NCBI RefSeq assembly: GCF_001956045.1
Contig: NZ_MRTH01000030.1
Span: 1-64,000, forward strand
DNA length: 64,000 nucleotides
Reading direction: 5' to 3'
Source of the DNA: Paenibacillus sp. FSL H7-0331
GTDB taxonomy: Bacteria; Bacillota; Bacilli; Paenibacillales; NBRC-103111
The number at the start of each line of letters is the position of its first letter. Within the stretch, counting starts at the first letter, position 1. Shown here piece after piece: positions 27,269-36,559 of the stretch. The position numbers were made by a program, and so were the translations under genes. The notes under the pieces are model-generated. The model was not told the origin of the DNA. It ran no database searches and was given only the letters and a program-made list of their open reading frames with translations.

Positions 27269-28951
27269 ATGTTAAGTAAAAAGGGTTTTACCAAGATTAC
27301 TACCGGTTCCTTCTTGATAGCACTTTTGTCATCTGCGGTGATGACAGGATGTGGAGAGGAAAAAGGGGCTGAACCAACTAATTCGACTCCGACGGATACC
27401 GCAATAAAATTACCTTTTGAGAAACCGGTAAAATTCCGCGTCTGGGAGCCCCTGCCGAGCACTGCTCTTGCTGTTATGAAGAATTATGCCGAGTCAGAAC
27501 TGAATAAAGAGCTGCAGAAGAGACTGAATGTTACGCTTGAGTATATTCATCCTACAGAAGGCTCGGCGAAGGAGCAGTTTAATCTTATGCTTGCGTCCGG
27601 CGACATACCCGATTTTATTGTGGGCACCTTTGGAGACTATCCGGGAGGAAGTGTAAAAGCCTTTGAAGATGGAATACTGGTTGACATAAAGAAAGAAATC
27701 CCCAAGTATGCACCGGATCTTGCCAAAATCTATGAAGCCTATCCTGATTTATTAATGGATGTAGAAACAGAGGATGGAAAGCAGTTTTACTTCCCTTTCC
27801 TCAAAGGTCACGAGAGTGTATACACTTACTTTGGAGGCTATTTGCGTAAGGACTGGTTGGACGATCTGGGACTACAAGTGCCGGAAACTATTGACGAATT
27901 GTATACGGTATTGAAAGCCTTCAAAGAAAAGAAGGGTGCAACGGTACCTTTTACCGGAAATGTCGGAAATATTAAAGGAATCTACTTTACCGGAGCATGG
28001 GGGATTAACCAGGATCACTTCATTGAGAATGGTAAGGTCGTATACGGAGCTATTGACCCAAGGTTTAAAGAATATGCCAAGACCATGGTGAAATGGTATA
28101 AGGAGGGTATCTTAGACCCCGAATTGGCTACGAATAATTCCAAAACCATCGATGCCAAAATTACCGGAAATCAAGCCGGCGCAACCGTGGGAAACACCGG
28201 TTCAGGTCTTGGCAAATACTTGCCGCTGATGAAGAACAAGGGCTCCAAATTTGACTTGGTCGCCATGCCGTATCTCGTCCTTAACAAGGGCGACTCCAAT
28301 CCCTTTATGGCGAAGGATGGACCTACCACTGGCGGTGGCGCCTGGAACGTTACCAGCGCAGCTAAGAAGAATCTGAAGGAAGCGCTCGCATTCCTGAATT
28401 ATGGCTATACGAAGGAAGGCTCCATGCTCTATAACTTCGGTATAGAGGGCGTGAGCTATAAGATGGAAAACGGATATCCCAAATATACGGAGCTGGTTAC
28501 GAATAATCCCAACGGACAGCCTATCGCAACCATGGGACAGTTTTACGCCCGCGCCTTTAAAGACGGACCCTTTGTACAGGATCGAAGGTATTTTGAGCAG
28601 TACATGGCGTTACCCCAGCAACAAGAGTCACTAAAAACCTGGACAAAATATGCAAAGCAGGTTACTAAAGCTAATAAGAGCTATAGAGGAACATTGACAC
28701 CGGATGAAGTTTCTCAAACCACTACCCAACAAAATGAAATTAACACGTATAAGGATGAAATGTTCCTGAAGTGGCTTATGGGAAAAGAGGATGTGGATGC
28801 TACTTGGGATAAATATGTGGAGCAAATCAAAAAGCTGGGTATTGAGGATATCAACAAAGTTAGACAGGGTGCCTATGATCGGTTCACTAAAAAATTCCCG
28901 CAGGCATTAAATCCGCAATCGTTTAATATCAGCGACATCTTTGATAAATAG
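27269..28951 (+). CDS. Extracellular sugar-binding lipoprotein (module C)
   Basis: A 560-residue CUT1 binding protein with lipobox MTGCG (Cys near residue 28). Family features include LMLASGDIPDFIVG, YLRKDWLDDLGLQVPETIDELYTVLKAFKEKKG and YNFGIEGVSYKMENGYPKYTE. ATG at 27269 follows AAGGGGAG. It precedes two permeases and a strong intercistronic hairpin. Its position beside the GH-A and GH43 enzymes suggests that it binds xylo- or arabino-oligosaccharides released by them. Confidence 0.9.
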   Translation: MLSKKGFTKITTGSFLIALLSSAVMTGCGEEKGAEPTNSTPTDTAIKLPFEKPVKFRVWEPLPSTALAVMKNYAESELNKELQKRLNVTLEYIHPTEGSAKEQFNLMLASGDIPDFIVGTFGDYPGGSVKAFEDGILVDIKKEIPKYAPDLAKIYEAYPDLLMDVETEDGKQFYFPFLKGHESVYTYFGGYLRKDWLDDLGLQVPETIDELYTVLKAFKEKKGATVPFTGNVGNIKGIYFTGAWGINQDHFIENGKVVYGAIDPRFKEYAKTMVKWYKEGILDPELATNNSKTIDAKITGNQAGATVGNTGSGLGKYLPLMKNKGSKFDLVAMPYLVLNKGDSNPFMAKDGPTTGGGAWNVTSAAKKNLKEALAFLNYGYTKEGSMLYNFGIEGVSYKMENGYPKYTELVTNNPNGQPIATMGQFYARAFKDGPFVQDRRYFEQYMALPQQQESLKTWTKYAKQVTKANKSYRGTLTPDEVSQTTTQQNEINTYKDEMFLKWLMGKEDVDATWDKYVEQIKKLGIEDINKVRQGAYDRFTKKFPQALNPQSFNISDIFDK

Positions 28952-28957
28952 CATGAT

Positions 28958-28987
28958 TGAAATGGGGGAAGAAATTCCCCCATTTCA
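28958..28987 (+). promoter_or_regulatory. Perfect intercistronic hairpin between binding protein and permease
   Basis: TGAAATGGGGGAA (28958-28970), GAAA tetraloop, TTCCCCCATTTCA (28975-28987): 13 perfect pairs, 6 bases after the binding-protein stop and 7 bases before the permease ribosome-binding site. There is no T run, so partial termination or 3' mRNA protection is more likely than full termination. Confidence 0.75.
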
Positions 28988-29008
28988 CAATACAGGGAGG
29001 TTCCAATA

Positions 29009-29965
29009 GTGCCAGGAGTAAAGATGCAGCCGCAACATTTGATATACAAAAAGCCAAGCCTCATTCAGGCAATAAAAAAAGATTATAAAAAAAATAAATG
29101 GTTGATATTGATGGCCCTGCCCGTAGTAGCCTGGTATATCTTGTTTCACTACGTTCCAATGTATGGGGTCATCATCGCGTTTAAACAATTTAGCCCCGTA
29201 AAAGGAATCTGGGACAGTACTTGGGTAGGACTAAAACATTTTCATGATTTCTTTAACAGTATCTCCGCATGGAGAGTCATCCGAAATACCTTATTAATCA
29301 ATTTCTATCAGCTTATCTTTGCTTTTCCGGCACCCATTATTCTGGCGTTATTGCTTAATGAAATCAAAAGTAAATATTTTAAAAAGACGATTCAAACCGT
29401 TACCTATTTACCACACTTTGTTTCAACGGTGGTTATCTGTGGCATGATTATCGATTTTTTCGCAAAAAATGGCCTGATTAATGATATTATTGCTTATTTT
29501 GGAGGCTCCCGAACCATCTTCCTTGTGGAAGCAGGATGGTTTAGGACACTTTATGTAGGTACAGGTATCTGGCAGGGCGTAGGTTGGGGGTCGATTATCT
29601 ATCTCGCTGCCCTGACCGCTATTGACACAGAGCTATATGAGGCGGTAACCATCGACGGAGCCGGAAGGTGGAAACAGTTTGTTCATATCACTCTACCGGG
29701 AATTGCTCCCACAATTGTGATCCTATTAATTATGAATATTGGCCATATGATGAGTGAAGGATATGAAAAAGTCATATTGCTTTATAATCCTAGCACTTAT
29801 GAAACAGCGGATATCATTTCATCCTTTGTGTACCGGCGTGGATTGGTGGAGGCAAATTACAGCTTCAGTGCAGCAGTGGGACTATTTAACTCTATAGTGA
29901 ATCTGATTTTAATCGTAACAGCAAACTATGTTAGCCGGAAGGTTAATGAAACCAGTCTTTGGTAA
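29009..29965 (+). CDS. CUT1 ABC transporter permease, LplB-like (module C)
   Basis: A 318-residue permease starting at GTG 29009, 8 bases after GGGAGG. The first helix LILMALPVVAWYILFHYVPMYGV and the EAA loop LYEAVTIDGAGRWKQFVHITLPG are typical. It is the second gene of the module C transporter operon, with its partner permease 12 bases on. Confidence 0.9.
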   Translation: MPGVKMQPQHLIYKKPSLIQAIKKDYKKNKWLILMALPVVAWYILFHYVPMYGVIIAFKQFSPVKGIWDSTWVGLKHFHDFFNSISAWRVIRNTLLINFYQLIFAFPAPIILALLLNEIKSKYFKKTIQTVTYLPHFVSTVVICGMIIDFFAKNGLINDIIAYFGGSRTIFLVEAGWFRTLYVGTGIWQGVGWGSIIYLAALTAIDTELYEAVTIDGAGRWKQFVHITLPGIAPTIVILLIMNIGHMMSEGYEKVILLYNPSTYETADIISSFVYRRGLVEANYSFSAAVGLFNSIVNLILIVTANYVSRKVNETSLW

Positions 29966-29977
29966 GGAGTGGAAGGT

Positions 29978-30859
29978 ATGGTTGTCAAAAAGACAGTTGG
30001 GGATTACATTTTCGATTCGGTGAATATTATTATATTAGCAGCACTGGCTGTGATAACGGCCTATCCGTTTGTTTATGTTATTTTTGCATCTTTGAGCAGT
30101 GCAGATGAGCTTACAGCCCATAGCGGCTTACTCCTAAAGCCATTAAATTTGAGCCTAGCGGCTTATAAAGCTGTGTTAAAAAACCCAATCATTTATTCCG
30201 GGTATATGAATACGCTCTTTATTGTAGTAGTGGGTACGGCCTACAATATTATTATGACATCCATGGGAGCTTTTGTTCTCTCCAGGAAAGATTTCTTCTG
30301 GAGAAAGCCGATTACCATCATGATTGTGTTCACCATGTTTTTCGGTGGCGGGCTGATTCCCAATTTCTTGTTAGTCAAGAATCTCGGTTTAATGGATTCA
30401 TTATGGGCTTTGATCATTCCCGGAGCAATCGGAACCTGGAATCTGATTATCATGAGAACAGCGTTCCAGGGAATTCCGGACAGTTTGGTAGAATCTGCCC
30501 ATATAGATGGTGCACATGATTTCATCATACTATTTAAAATCATTTTGCCACTGGCTTTGCCAACCATTGCCGTTATGGTGCTGTATTATGGGGTAGGCCA
30601 CTGGAATGCGTGGTTTGGCGCCATGATTTACTTAAGAAATAGAGAATTATGGCCGTTGCAGCTGGCGCTGAGAGAAATCCTGATTTCCAACAGTACGGAT
30701 GAAATGATGTCCGGAACAGTAGCTCAGGACAGAGCAGCAATTGGAGAAACGATAAAATATGCAACAATTATGGTTGCTACACTTCCTATCTTGGCAGCAT
30801 ATCCATTCTTGCAGAAGTATTTTGTGAAGGGAGTAATGGTCGGAGCGCTCAAAGGTTAA
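29978..30859 (+). CDS. CUT1 ABC transporter permease, YtcP-like (module C)
   Basis: A 293-residue permease. ATG at 29978 is chosen, 8 bases after AAGGAG; the GTG at 29969 overlaps that ribosome-binding site. The EAA-loop region reads LVESAHIDGAHDFIILFKIILP and the C terminus FLQKYFVKGVMVGALKG. It is closely similar by eye to the permease at 41310-42191 of module D, so the two modules are likely duplicated or exchange-related. Confidence 0.9.
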   Translation: MVVKKTVGDYIFDSVNIIILAALAVITAYPFVYVIFASLSSADELTAHSGLLLKPLNLSLAAYKAVLKNPIIYSGYMNTLFIVVVGTAYNIIMTSMGAFVLSRKDFFWRKPITIMIVFTMFFGGGLIPNFLLVKNLGLMDSLWALIIPGAIGTWNLIIMRTAFQGIPDSLVESAHIDGAHDFIILFKIILPLALPTIAVMVLYYGVGHWNAWFGAMIYLRNRELWPLQLALREILISNSTDEMMSGTVAQDRAAIGETIKYATIMVATLPILAAYPFLQKYFVKGVMVGALKG

Positions 30860-30884
30860 ACTTGACAATTATAGCGAACCCGAA

Positions 30885-30929
30885 CAGCAAAAGCCCTTTT
30901 CGCGTTTGTCGTGGGAAGGGCTTTTGCTG
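30885..30929 (+). terminator. Terminator-like hairpin after module C
   Basis: CAGCAAAAGCCCTT (30885-30898) pairs perfectly with AAGGGCTTTTGCTG (30916-30929), 25 bases beyond the permease stop. A T run after the stem is missing, so strength is uncertain. Confidence 0.6.
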
Positions 30930-30960
30930 CCGGGCACCTGTGTGAAGGACGATGACTCCA

Positions 30961-31275
30961 CTACAACCCCGTATATTTAGTCGGGGAGATCTCCTCTATT
31001 TTCTTAAAGTACTTACTGAAATAAAACATGTCGCCAAAACCAACTAATCTTGCAGTATCGTTATGGAGCAGCCGATTTCCAGAAATTCTTTTGCGCGGGC
31101 GATCCGATATTTGATAATAAACTCAAAGGGAGTTTCTCCTGTTGTTTCCTTGAAAATATGCCCTAGATGGGAGGGGCTGATATGTATACTGTCGGCCAGC
31201 TCATTTAGGGTTAACTTTCGGGTATAGTTTGCTGCAATATAATAAGCCCTCTTTATAAGTGCTTGTAATGATATA
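30961..31275 (-). pseudogene. C-terminal fragment of an AraC-family regulator, frameshifted
   Basis: Reading leftward: LTLNELADSIHISPSHLGHIFKETTGETPFEF, then RIARAKEFLEIGCSIT, and after a frame change DTARLVGFGDMFYFSKYFKKIEEISPTKYTG. Both helix-turn-helix motifs of an AraC domain are recognisable but in different frames, and the N-terminal part is absent. It lies downstream of module C and may be a lost second regulator. Confidence 0.75.
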
Positions 31276-31284
31276 GGACGTTAG

Positions 31285-31405
31285 GCAAAGCTACCCACCC
31301 ATTCTTTTTCCAATACTGAATTGCAGTTGTATTCTCAAGGTATGCGAACAACATAGCGTGACCAAAACCCTCTTGTTTGAGTAAAAAAAGACTTCGCTGA
31401 ACTAT
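31285..31405 (-). other. Unidentified protein fragment
   Basis: A minus-strand frame reads LKQEGFGHAMLFAYLENTTA and IQYWKKNGWVAL, which resembles the end of a GNAT-type acyltransferase. Neither end is complete. Identification is weak. Confidence 0.2.
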
Positions 31406-31410
31406 TTCGG

Positions 31411-31780
31411 GTTTTGGTGCAACAATTGCAACTGATCAAAGATATTCGCGATTTTGGTTTTGTTATGCTGTCAAACCAAACAATTTATTGATAAATTTAA
31501 CTGTAGAAAGGACAGACGAATGATAGCAATCGATCTGTCCTTTCTTTATCATATGCATGACTTCGATTCCGGCAATTGTTTTCTCTGCAGTACTGAATGA
31601 TTTGAATCCAAGCATGGGTTTAATGACTTTCTTTATAAATCGATGCTCTTGTTTAGATATTTCTGTTGTCGGAGTAATGTTTCTTCATTCATTTTCAATA
31701 AACTCAATCTTATTAAAATCGACCACACATTCTAATTCTGTTTGTGCTATTACATTAGATGCAAACAATTGATTATATGG
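31411..31780 (-). mobile_element. IS6-family element remnant (C-terminal end)
   Basis: On the minus strand a frame reads QEHRFIKKVIKPMLGFKSF, then STAEKTIAGIEVMHMIKKGQ, the C-terminal signature of IS6-family transposases; the upstream part (NEETLLRQQKYLN) is in another frame. An IS6-like terminal sequence, GGTTTTGGTGCAACAATTGC, is seen at 31411. The stretch 31781-32100 holds no gene I can support. Confidence 0.7.
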
Positions 31781-32102
31781 TGTATCTGTAAAATCCATTC
31801 TACTGTCTCTTTTCCTCCAGTGTTCATACACCTGCTGAGTAATTTCAAATGGGAGTTGGGGCTTTATACTACGCTTACTATGTACAACGATTAGTTTATC
31901 TCCATCTCTAGCAATAACTACATTATCTTATATACCAGTTGTAAGTGATTCTCTTTATTTATCTGAAATACGCTCATACGTTCCCCTCCATATGATTATT
32001 ATATGATAATAGAAGGAAGGCATCAATGGATATTTAGTATCATTTACGAAATCTTAACCTGTGCAAAATCAATTTTGAATTCCAGAATAACCTGGAAAGT
32101 AG

Positions 32103-32324
32103 TTGAGCAGTATGTTTCATATTCATCAACAATTCAAATCCCCTTTCGACTTTGACAACGCTAAGTTCCTTGCCTTACCTGTTGCCATTTATCACGAGAA
32201 TGAGATCATAGACATTAGTGGTATCATTCAGAGGCAAACGTATGACTGTGTATTAATTAATGGAGAATATTATTTGAAAGATAGATTCCAATTTAAAGTT
32301 AGAAAATTAACGGTATTAAGATAA
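32103..32324 (+). CDS. Small hypothetical protein
   Basis: A 73-residue frame from TTG 32103, or 70 residues from ATG 32112. It has a regular mix of charged and hydrophobic residues (FLALPVAIYHENEIIDISGI, CVLINGEYYLKDRFQFKVRKL) like the small beta-rich proteins common in Bacillota, but no family is recognised. GGAAAG lies upstream at a workable distance. It sits between mobile-element scraps. Confidence 0.4.
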   Translation: MSSMFHIHQQFKSPFDFDNAKFLALPVAIYHENEIIDISGIIQRQTYDCVLINGEYYLKDRFQFKVRKLTVLR

Positions 32325-32561
32325 ATAAGAAAACCCTGACTGATTCTCTACTTGCCTTAAAGCTATCCAGCTCAAAGCAGTTGGCTTAACATCGAAGAGT
32401 CCAATCCTATCTTGCTCTGGCTTATCACCACTTTCGATTATATTAGCATCGACTAGATAATGCTTCTTCAGCCCATGGACTGCCATGATATAATCCTCCC
32501 AACCGATAGTTTGGTAGAGCCGTTGAAGCTTCTCTCTTCTAAGAGTGGTCTCGGTAGTCAC
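32316..32561 (-). CDS. Small hypothetical reading frame
   Basis: An 81-residue frame with GTG start (RREKLQRLYQTIGWEDYIM, DRIGLFDVKPTALSWIALRQVE). No family or ribosome-binding site is recognised. It overlaps the end of the facing small gene by 9 bp. It may be the tail of a decayed gene. The stretch 32562-32887 has no convincing gene. Confidence 0.2.
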   Translation of the reverse strand: MTTETTLRREKLQRLYQTIGWEDYIMAVHGLKKHYLVDANIIESGDKPEQDRIGLFDVKPTALSWIALRQVENQSGFSYLS

Positions 32562-32887
32562 GATGGACAGGATAGCATGATGTTCGATTTTAATTTCGTC
32601 AGTCTCCTTGAATTCAAGTTAGAGATGAAAAAATCTCTACTATTATCATTATATGGAGATAGATAAACGCAATATCCCCTACTCCCCACTCACCTTCTCA
32701 ACCCACTTTCACATGCAGCCTTAATCATAATTGTCACAGTACTATTTACTCACGACCAACCGCCTGCCCACTGTTGCTTCTTACCATCAAGTTGGTCGTA
32801 AGACCATTCATCTAACAATTTCTCTGAAATCATGATTGATTTATCCAGACCACAACTACCTTCAAGAGCCGCAAATATGATGTAACC

Positions 32888-33256
32888 ATGAGATTCTATG
32901 AGTTTGGACCCGAAATAGACAAACGAATCCGTACCTATTTGAAACCCTCAAACGATTCATGGCGCACTGACGAAACCTATATCAAAGTCAAAGGACAATG
33001 GAAGTATTTATATCGGGCAGTTGATTCGATGGGAAAAACGATTGATTTCATGATATCTGAAAACCGTGATATGCCAGCTGCTAAGCGCTTCTTTACAAAG
33101 GCTTTGTCCTCTCCACATCATCAAAACCCACGTGTGATCACTTTGGATAAAAACCCGGCATATCCACCAGCCATACAAGAATTAATCAATGAAAATGCGT
33201 TAACAAAAGAAACCTTGATTAGACAGACCAAGTATTTAAACATTCTTGCACCATAA
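32888..33256 (+). pseudogene. IS6-family transposase fragment
   Basis: The 122-residue frame holds the middle of an IS6-type DDE transposase: FGPEIDKRIRTYLKP, SWRTDETYIKVKGQWKYLYR (first catalytic Asp) and TLDKNPAYPPAIQEL (second Asp region). The N-terminal helix-turn-helix and the C-terminal Glu region are missing and the frame closes early after RQTKYLN. It is in the opposite orientation to the remnant at 31411-31780. The stretch 33257-33590 holds no gene. Confidence 0.8.
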
Positions 33257-33590
33257 TCGAAATGTGCTTGCCTGCATCGGTAAAAGTAAGATGTATCGAT
33301 TAATTTCAAAAGTAGTGTTAGCCTCATACTCGTGGATTAGCCCGTTCCGTGAGCGGCACACCATTCCGCTGCGCTCTGCTCGCTAGCCCGATATACGGCT
33401 ATGCGAATTTCCCATTCTTGTCTAACTTCTGACTGTGACATAAAAAAATCCTCCTCGCTTCATTCTGAGGAAGATTATCTCATAGGCAAAATTGGGATAA
33501 CAGGTGGGTAGTATTTTACGCTTACCTCTAATCAAATTCCGTACAGGTTTAACAGCTTGATTGCAAAGGAGAGTAGTTCAATATAGAGGT

Positions 33591-33617
33591 AGGGAGCGTA
33601 ATCGTTTTATGCTCCCT
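33591..33617 (-). terminator. Possible terminator after the NicX-like gene
   Basis: AGGGAGC (33591-33597) and GCTCCCT (33611-33617) form a 7-bp stem 31 bases beyond the stop codon of the minus-strand operon. No clear T run on that strand. Confidence 0.35.
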
Positions 33618-33648
33618 TTCCACCGGTGACGACTTAAGGAATAGAGAT

Positions 33649-34623
33649 TTATACAAGCAAGTCCCCGTCTTTCATGATAGTGCAGTCGTCAATTACTACT
33701 GTTACCGTTTTCATAACCAAATCCATATGCAATGGTGAATCTACATGACCGCCAAAAGTTAAATTTTTTCCTATACCAATGTGGATATTTCCAAAGGACC
33801 CTTCATCCGGTGCCATATGGCCGCATAGAAAGTTCTCCTTATTTAACCCAAGACCAAGTTCTGCAATATTATACACCGTTGGATCGTTGAAGTCAGCCAG
33901 CATTTTCCGTAAAATGTCTGCCTCACGTCCCCCTGTAATTTCCGTAATATAACCATTCTTCACAGTACATGTAATCGGTTCCTCAATTAAGTTCAATAAA
34001 GGATGAGGAATGCTTCCGTCAAATACTATTACACCGTTCGCAGTCCCTTCAACTGGTCCAAGCGCTACTTCAGAATTTGGTGGAAATGAAGCGGAACCAG
34101 GCACTGTGGAAGTTCCATAATCGAAAACAGGTTCACGACCTTCTATACTGCAAACCATATTCGTTCCTCCGGGAGTGGTAAGTGTAAACCTTTTCCCTTG
34201 ATAATATTTAGAAACTCGATCGATGACTTGTTTCACTTCGTCAAAATCTGCTGTTAAACCGCCTTTCTCAAACATATGGAGAGCATAGTCTTGAAGTCCA
34301 ACCCAGCGTAATCTTCCATTTTTACTTGTTTCCAAACGTGCTTTTGAATGGAACATGGACATCGTAGTCGCACCAAAGGCTACATCGCATTGATTTAATG
34401 CGGCTTTCACCGTTTCTGGCGGTTCTGCGCCGTGGCCTTCTCTTGGTGACATAACGATCATCGTAGTATCAAAAAGCTCTTTTGCATATTTGTAAACGAA
34501 TTCACCAATTTCCCTTTTATTATCATCCGTGATGATTAGTACCTTTTCTCCTTCCTTTAAATGTGTAATACTCGTAAATAATTGTTTAATCCCTAGTGGC
34601 ATATCTTTTGGCATTTCTTTCAT
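33649..34623 (-). CDS. M29-like/NicX-like metalloenzyme
   Basis: A 324-residue protein of the family that joins aminopeptidase T-like proteins with 2,5-dihydroxypyridine 5,6-dioxygenase (NicX). The C-terminal metal-site region has GHMAPDEGSFGNIHIGIG and GGHVDSPLHMD, with His293, His299 and Asp301 as likely ligands. N-terminal EGEKVLIITDDNKREIGEF is typical. Its ATG overlaps the stop of the RidA-like gene as ATGA, so the two are translationally coupled. With RidA and a LysR regulator it suggests degradation of a nitrogen heterocycle or amino compound (inferred); peptidase or dioxygenase activity cannot be decided by reading. Confidence 0.75.
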   Translation of the reverse strand: MKEMPKDMPLGIKQLFTSITHLKEGEKVLIITDDNKREIGEFVYKYAKELFDTTMIVMSPREGHGAEPPETVKAALNQCDVAFGATTMSMFHSKARLETSKNGRLRWVGLQDYALHMFEKGGLTADFDEVKQVIDRVSKYYQGKRFTLTTPGGTNMVCSIEGREPVFDYGTSTVPGSASFPPNSEVALGPVEGTANGVIVFDGSIPHPLLNLIEEPITCTVKNGYITEITGGREADILRKMLADFNDPTVYNIAELGLGLNKENFLCGHMAPDEGSFGNIHIGIGKNLTFGGHVDSPLHMDLVMKTVTVVIDDCTIMKDGDLLV

Positions 34624-35099
34624 AAATCCTTTCCCCTCTCTATTGATAATACTTCTACTACAATCTCAACTTCTACTGGTGTTCCGCCTGGCAAAGAAGC
34701 AGCCCCGACTGCAATCCTGCTGTGTTTTCCCGCTTCGCCAAACACTTCATTTGCTAAGGCAGAGACTTCATTCATCACTTCCGGCTGTTCAATAAAATCT
34801 GATGTGCTGGCTACATAACCTTTTATATTTACAATTTTCTTAATGCAATCAAGACTTCCCATCATGTTTCGTACGGTTGCTAAACAATTGACGAAAGCGA
34901 TTTTGGCGGCATCTTGCGCTTGATCCATAGTAATGGTATCGCCTACAATTCCCTTATACTTCAAGATGCCATCTACCTTAGCAGCATTTCCAGATACAAA
35001 AATCAAATTGCCAGTTTTAACTCCCGCTTCAAATATACGCTTATTGACTAGAGTCGGAAGCTTATACCCTGATTTTTCCAAACTTTCTTCGTAGCTCAT
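34620..35099 (-). CDS. RidA/YjgF-family protein
   Basis: A 159-residue Rid-family protein, whose members deaminate reactive enamine/imine intermediates or cleave related ring-opening products. Typical elements are NLIFVSGNAAKVDGILKYKG, a central helix AAKIAFVNCLATVRNMMGSLD, and SRIAVGAASLPGGTPVEVEIVVEVL with the conserved Arg. It is longer than RidA itself (about 125) and fits the subgroup found in catabolic operons. ATG at 35099 is chosen, 9 bases after AAGGAGG; a GTG at 35105 is the alternative. First gene of the operon, divergent from LysR. Confidence 0.85.
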   Translation of the reverse strand: MSYEESLEKSGYKLPTLVNKRIFEAGVKTGNLIFVSGNAAKVDGILKYKGIVGDTITMDQAQDAAKIAFVNCLATVRNMMGSLDCIKKIVNIKGYVASTSDFIEQPEVMNEVSALANEVFGEAGKHSRIAVGAASLPGGTPVEVEIVVEVLSIERGKDL

Positions 35100-35175
35100 A
35101 TTCACACCCCTCCTTCTGTTTTTATCATACTCCGAATCATCCCATAACCACCAATACTTATTTATGCAAGAATCT

Positions 35176-35190
35176 ATAGCTTGAAGCTAT
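35176..35190. promoter_or_regulatory. LysR-type operator between lysR and the RidA operon
   Basis: ATAGCTTGAAGCTAT is a perfect 7-1-7 palindrome containing T-N11-A (35177-35189), the classic LysR box. It lies 38 bases ahead of the LysR start codon and within the 128-bp divergent promoter region, so it can serve autoregulation and operon activation. Confidence 0.75.
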
Positions 35191-35227
35191 GTTTATTGAT
35201 ACAATAACGAGAAGGAGGCAGACGATC

Positions 35228-36121
35228 ATGAACCTAAATAGTCTCTATTATTTTAAGGTAATGGCGGAATTTCAGAATTATACGCAAGCAGCTCAGTTTC
35301 TTTGTATTACGCAGCCAAGTTTAAGCCGTGCCATGGCATTGCTGCAAAAAGATCTTGGGGTTCCGTTGTTTGAAAAAGACGGACGTAACGTTCGATTAAC
35401 GAAATATGGAAGACTATTAAATTCCAATGTTTCGAAAGGATTCCAAGAAATTGAACTGGGTTATAGCTTACTGAATCAATTCAGTAAAAAGGATTCCGGC
35501 ATCATTGACTTTAGCTTCTTATTTGTTCTCGGCTATCATTTTGTACCCACACTCATTAAAAACTTTCAAACTGAACACAAAAATATTACAATTAATTTCC
35601 ATCAATGCAATACCGTGACGAGTATCATGAAAATTAAAGACGGTTCGGTAGATCTTGGCTTATGTACCTACATGACTAATGAACCCAATATAGAATTCAC
35701 TCCGATTTTAAAACAAAAGTTAGTTTGCATCACGTCTGAAAATCATCCACTCGCAAATCATGCTTCATTATCTTTGGAACAATTACTACCCTATCCGATG
35801 ATAAGCTACACTGAAACAGCAGGCGAAATTCAAAGTTTTATTGATCGACTCTTTTCGAGCTGTTCCCAAAATCCTACTTACTTTTGTACGATGGCGGAGG
35901 AAATCACGATGGCTGGGCTGGTTTCCAGTAATCATAACAATTGTATTGCCATCGTTCCTGATTTGGATGTCTTAGAAAATTTCTCAATAAAGAAAATTCC
36001 CATTAATCATCCAAAGGCATATAGAAACATTTATCTGGCTACTTCAAAAATTCACCCTAGGATTCCATGTGTTGAAGTTTATTATAATTTCATAATGAAG
36101 TATGCCAATTATTCACAATAG
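35228..36121 (+). CDS. LysR-family transcriptional regulator
   Basis: A 297-residue regulator. The N-terminal winged helix is standard: LYYFKVMAEFQNYTQAAQFL, ITQPSLSRAMALLQKDLGVP and LFEKDGRNVRLTKYG. The C-terminal effector domain resembles the CysB/GltC fold (DLGLCTYMTNEP, HPLANHASLSLEQLLPYPMI). ATG at 35228 lies 9 bases after AAGGAGG; the longer frame from 35189 would run through the LysR box. It is divergent from the RidA/NicX-like operon and presumably responds to its substrate or an intermediate. Confidence 0.88.
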   Translation: MNLNSLYYFKVMAEFQNYTQAAQFLCITQPSLSRAMALLQKDLGVPLFEKDGRNVRLTKYGRLLNSNVSKGFQEIELGYSLLNQFSKKDSGIIDFSFLFVLGYHFVPTLIKNFQTEHKNITINFHQCNTVTSIMKIKDGSVDLGLCTYMTNEPNIEFTPILKQKLVCITSENHPLANHASLSLEQLLPYPMISYTETAGEIQSFIDRLFSSCSQNPTYFCTMAEEITMAGLVSSNHNNCIAIVPDLDVLENFSIKKIPINHPKAYRNIYLATSKIHPRIPCVEVYYNFIMKYANYSQ

Positions 36122-36559
36122 CCTCTCCAAGTTGAATGGGGTTAGTGGAAGAAATGAGGGGAATACGAGCTGGAAAACATGGTATTGAAAACCATATTCA
36201 AAAATGTGCAGACCGAACCAAATATAGAAACACCTCATTTTTTTAGGCAACTATGAATTGCTCTATCTTTGTCCTCACCGTTTTCCAATCATTTGTTAGA
36301 TGCACATACCAAGCGTCCATGTGCTGGCCTATCATCGTGGCATAGATGCGGATGTACCACATCATGGTAGAACGATGCCGATCGGATTCGAGACGGTAGT
36401 CCACCTTCTCTCGCTTGTTGGAACGTTCTTTCCCTTTCTTGGGTTTGGACTTACGTTTCCTTCACTGGGAGCGAAGATTGGTCATGATGAAGAGAAGGAG
36501 AGAACTGAACATGGAGGCGGGATCGTGAATAAGTCGGTGTGAGAGAGCCATCTGGTTAA
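36122..36559. other. Gene-poor stretch with a transposase-like scrap
   Basis: No intact gene is seen. On the minus strand a short frame around 36240-36400 reads VDYRLESDRHRSTMMWYIRI, then IGQHMDAWYVHL. It looks like the tail of a mobile-element protein but I cannot name the family. Confidence 0.25.
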
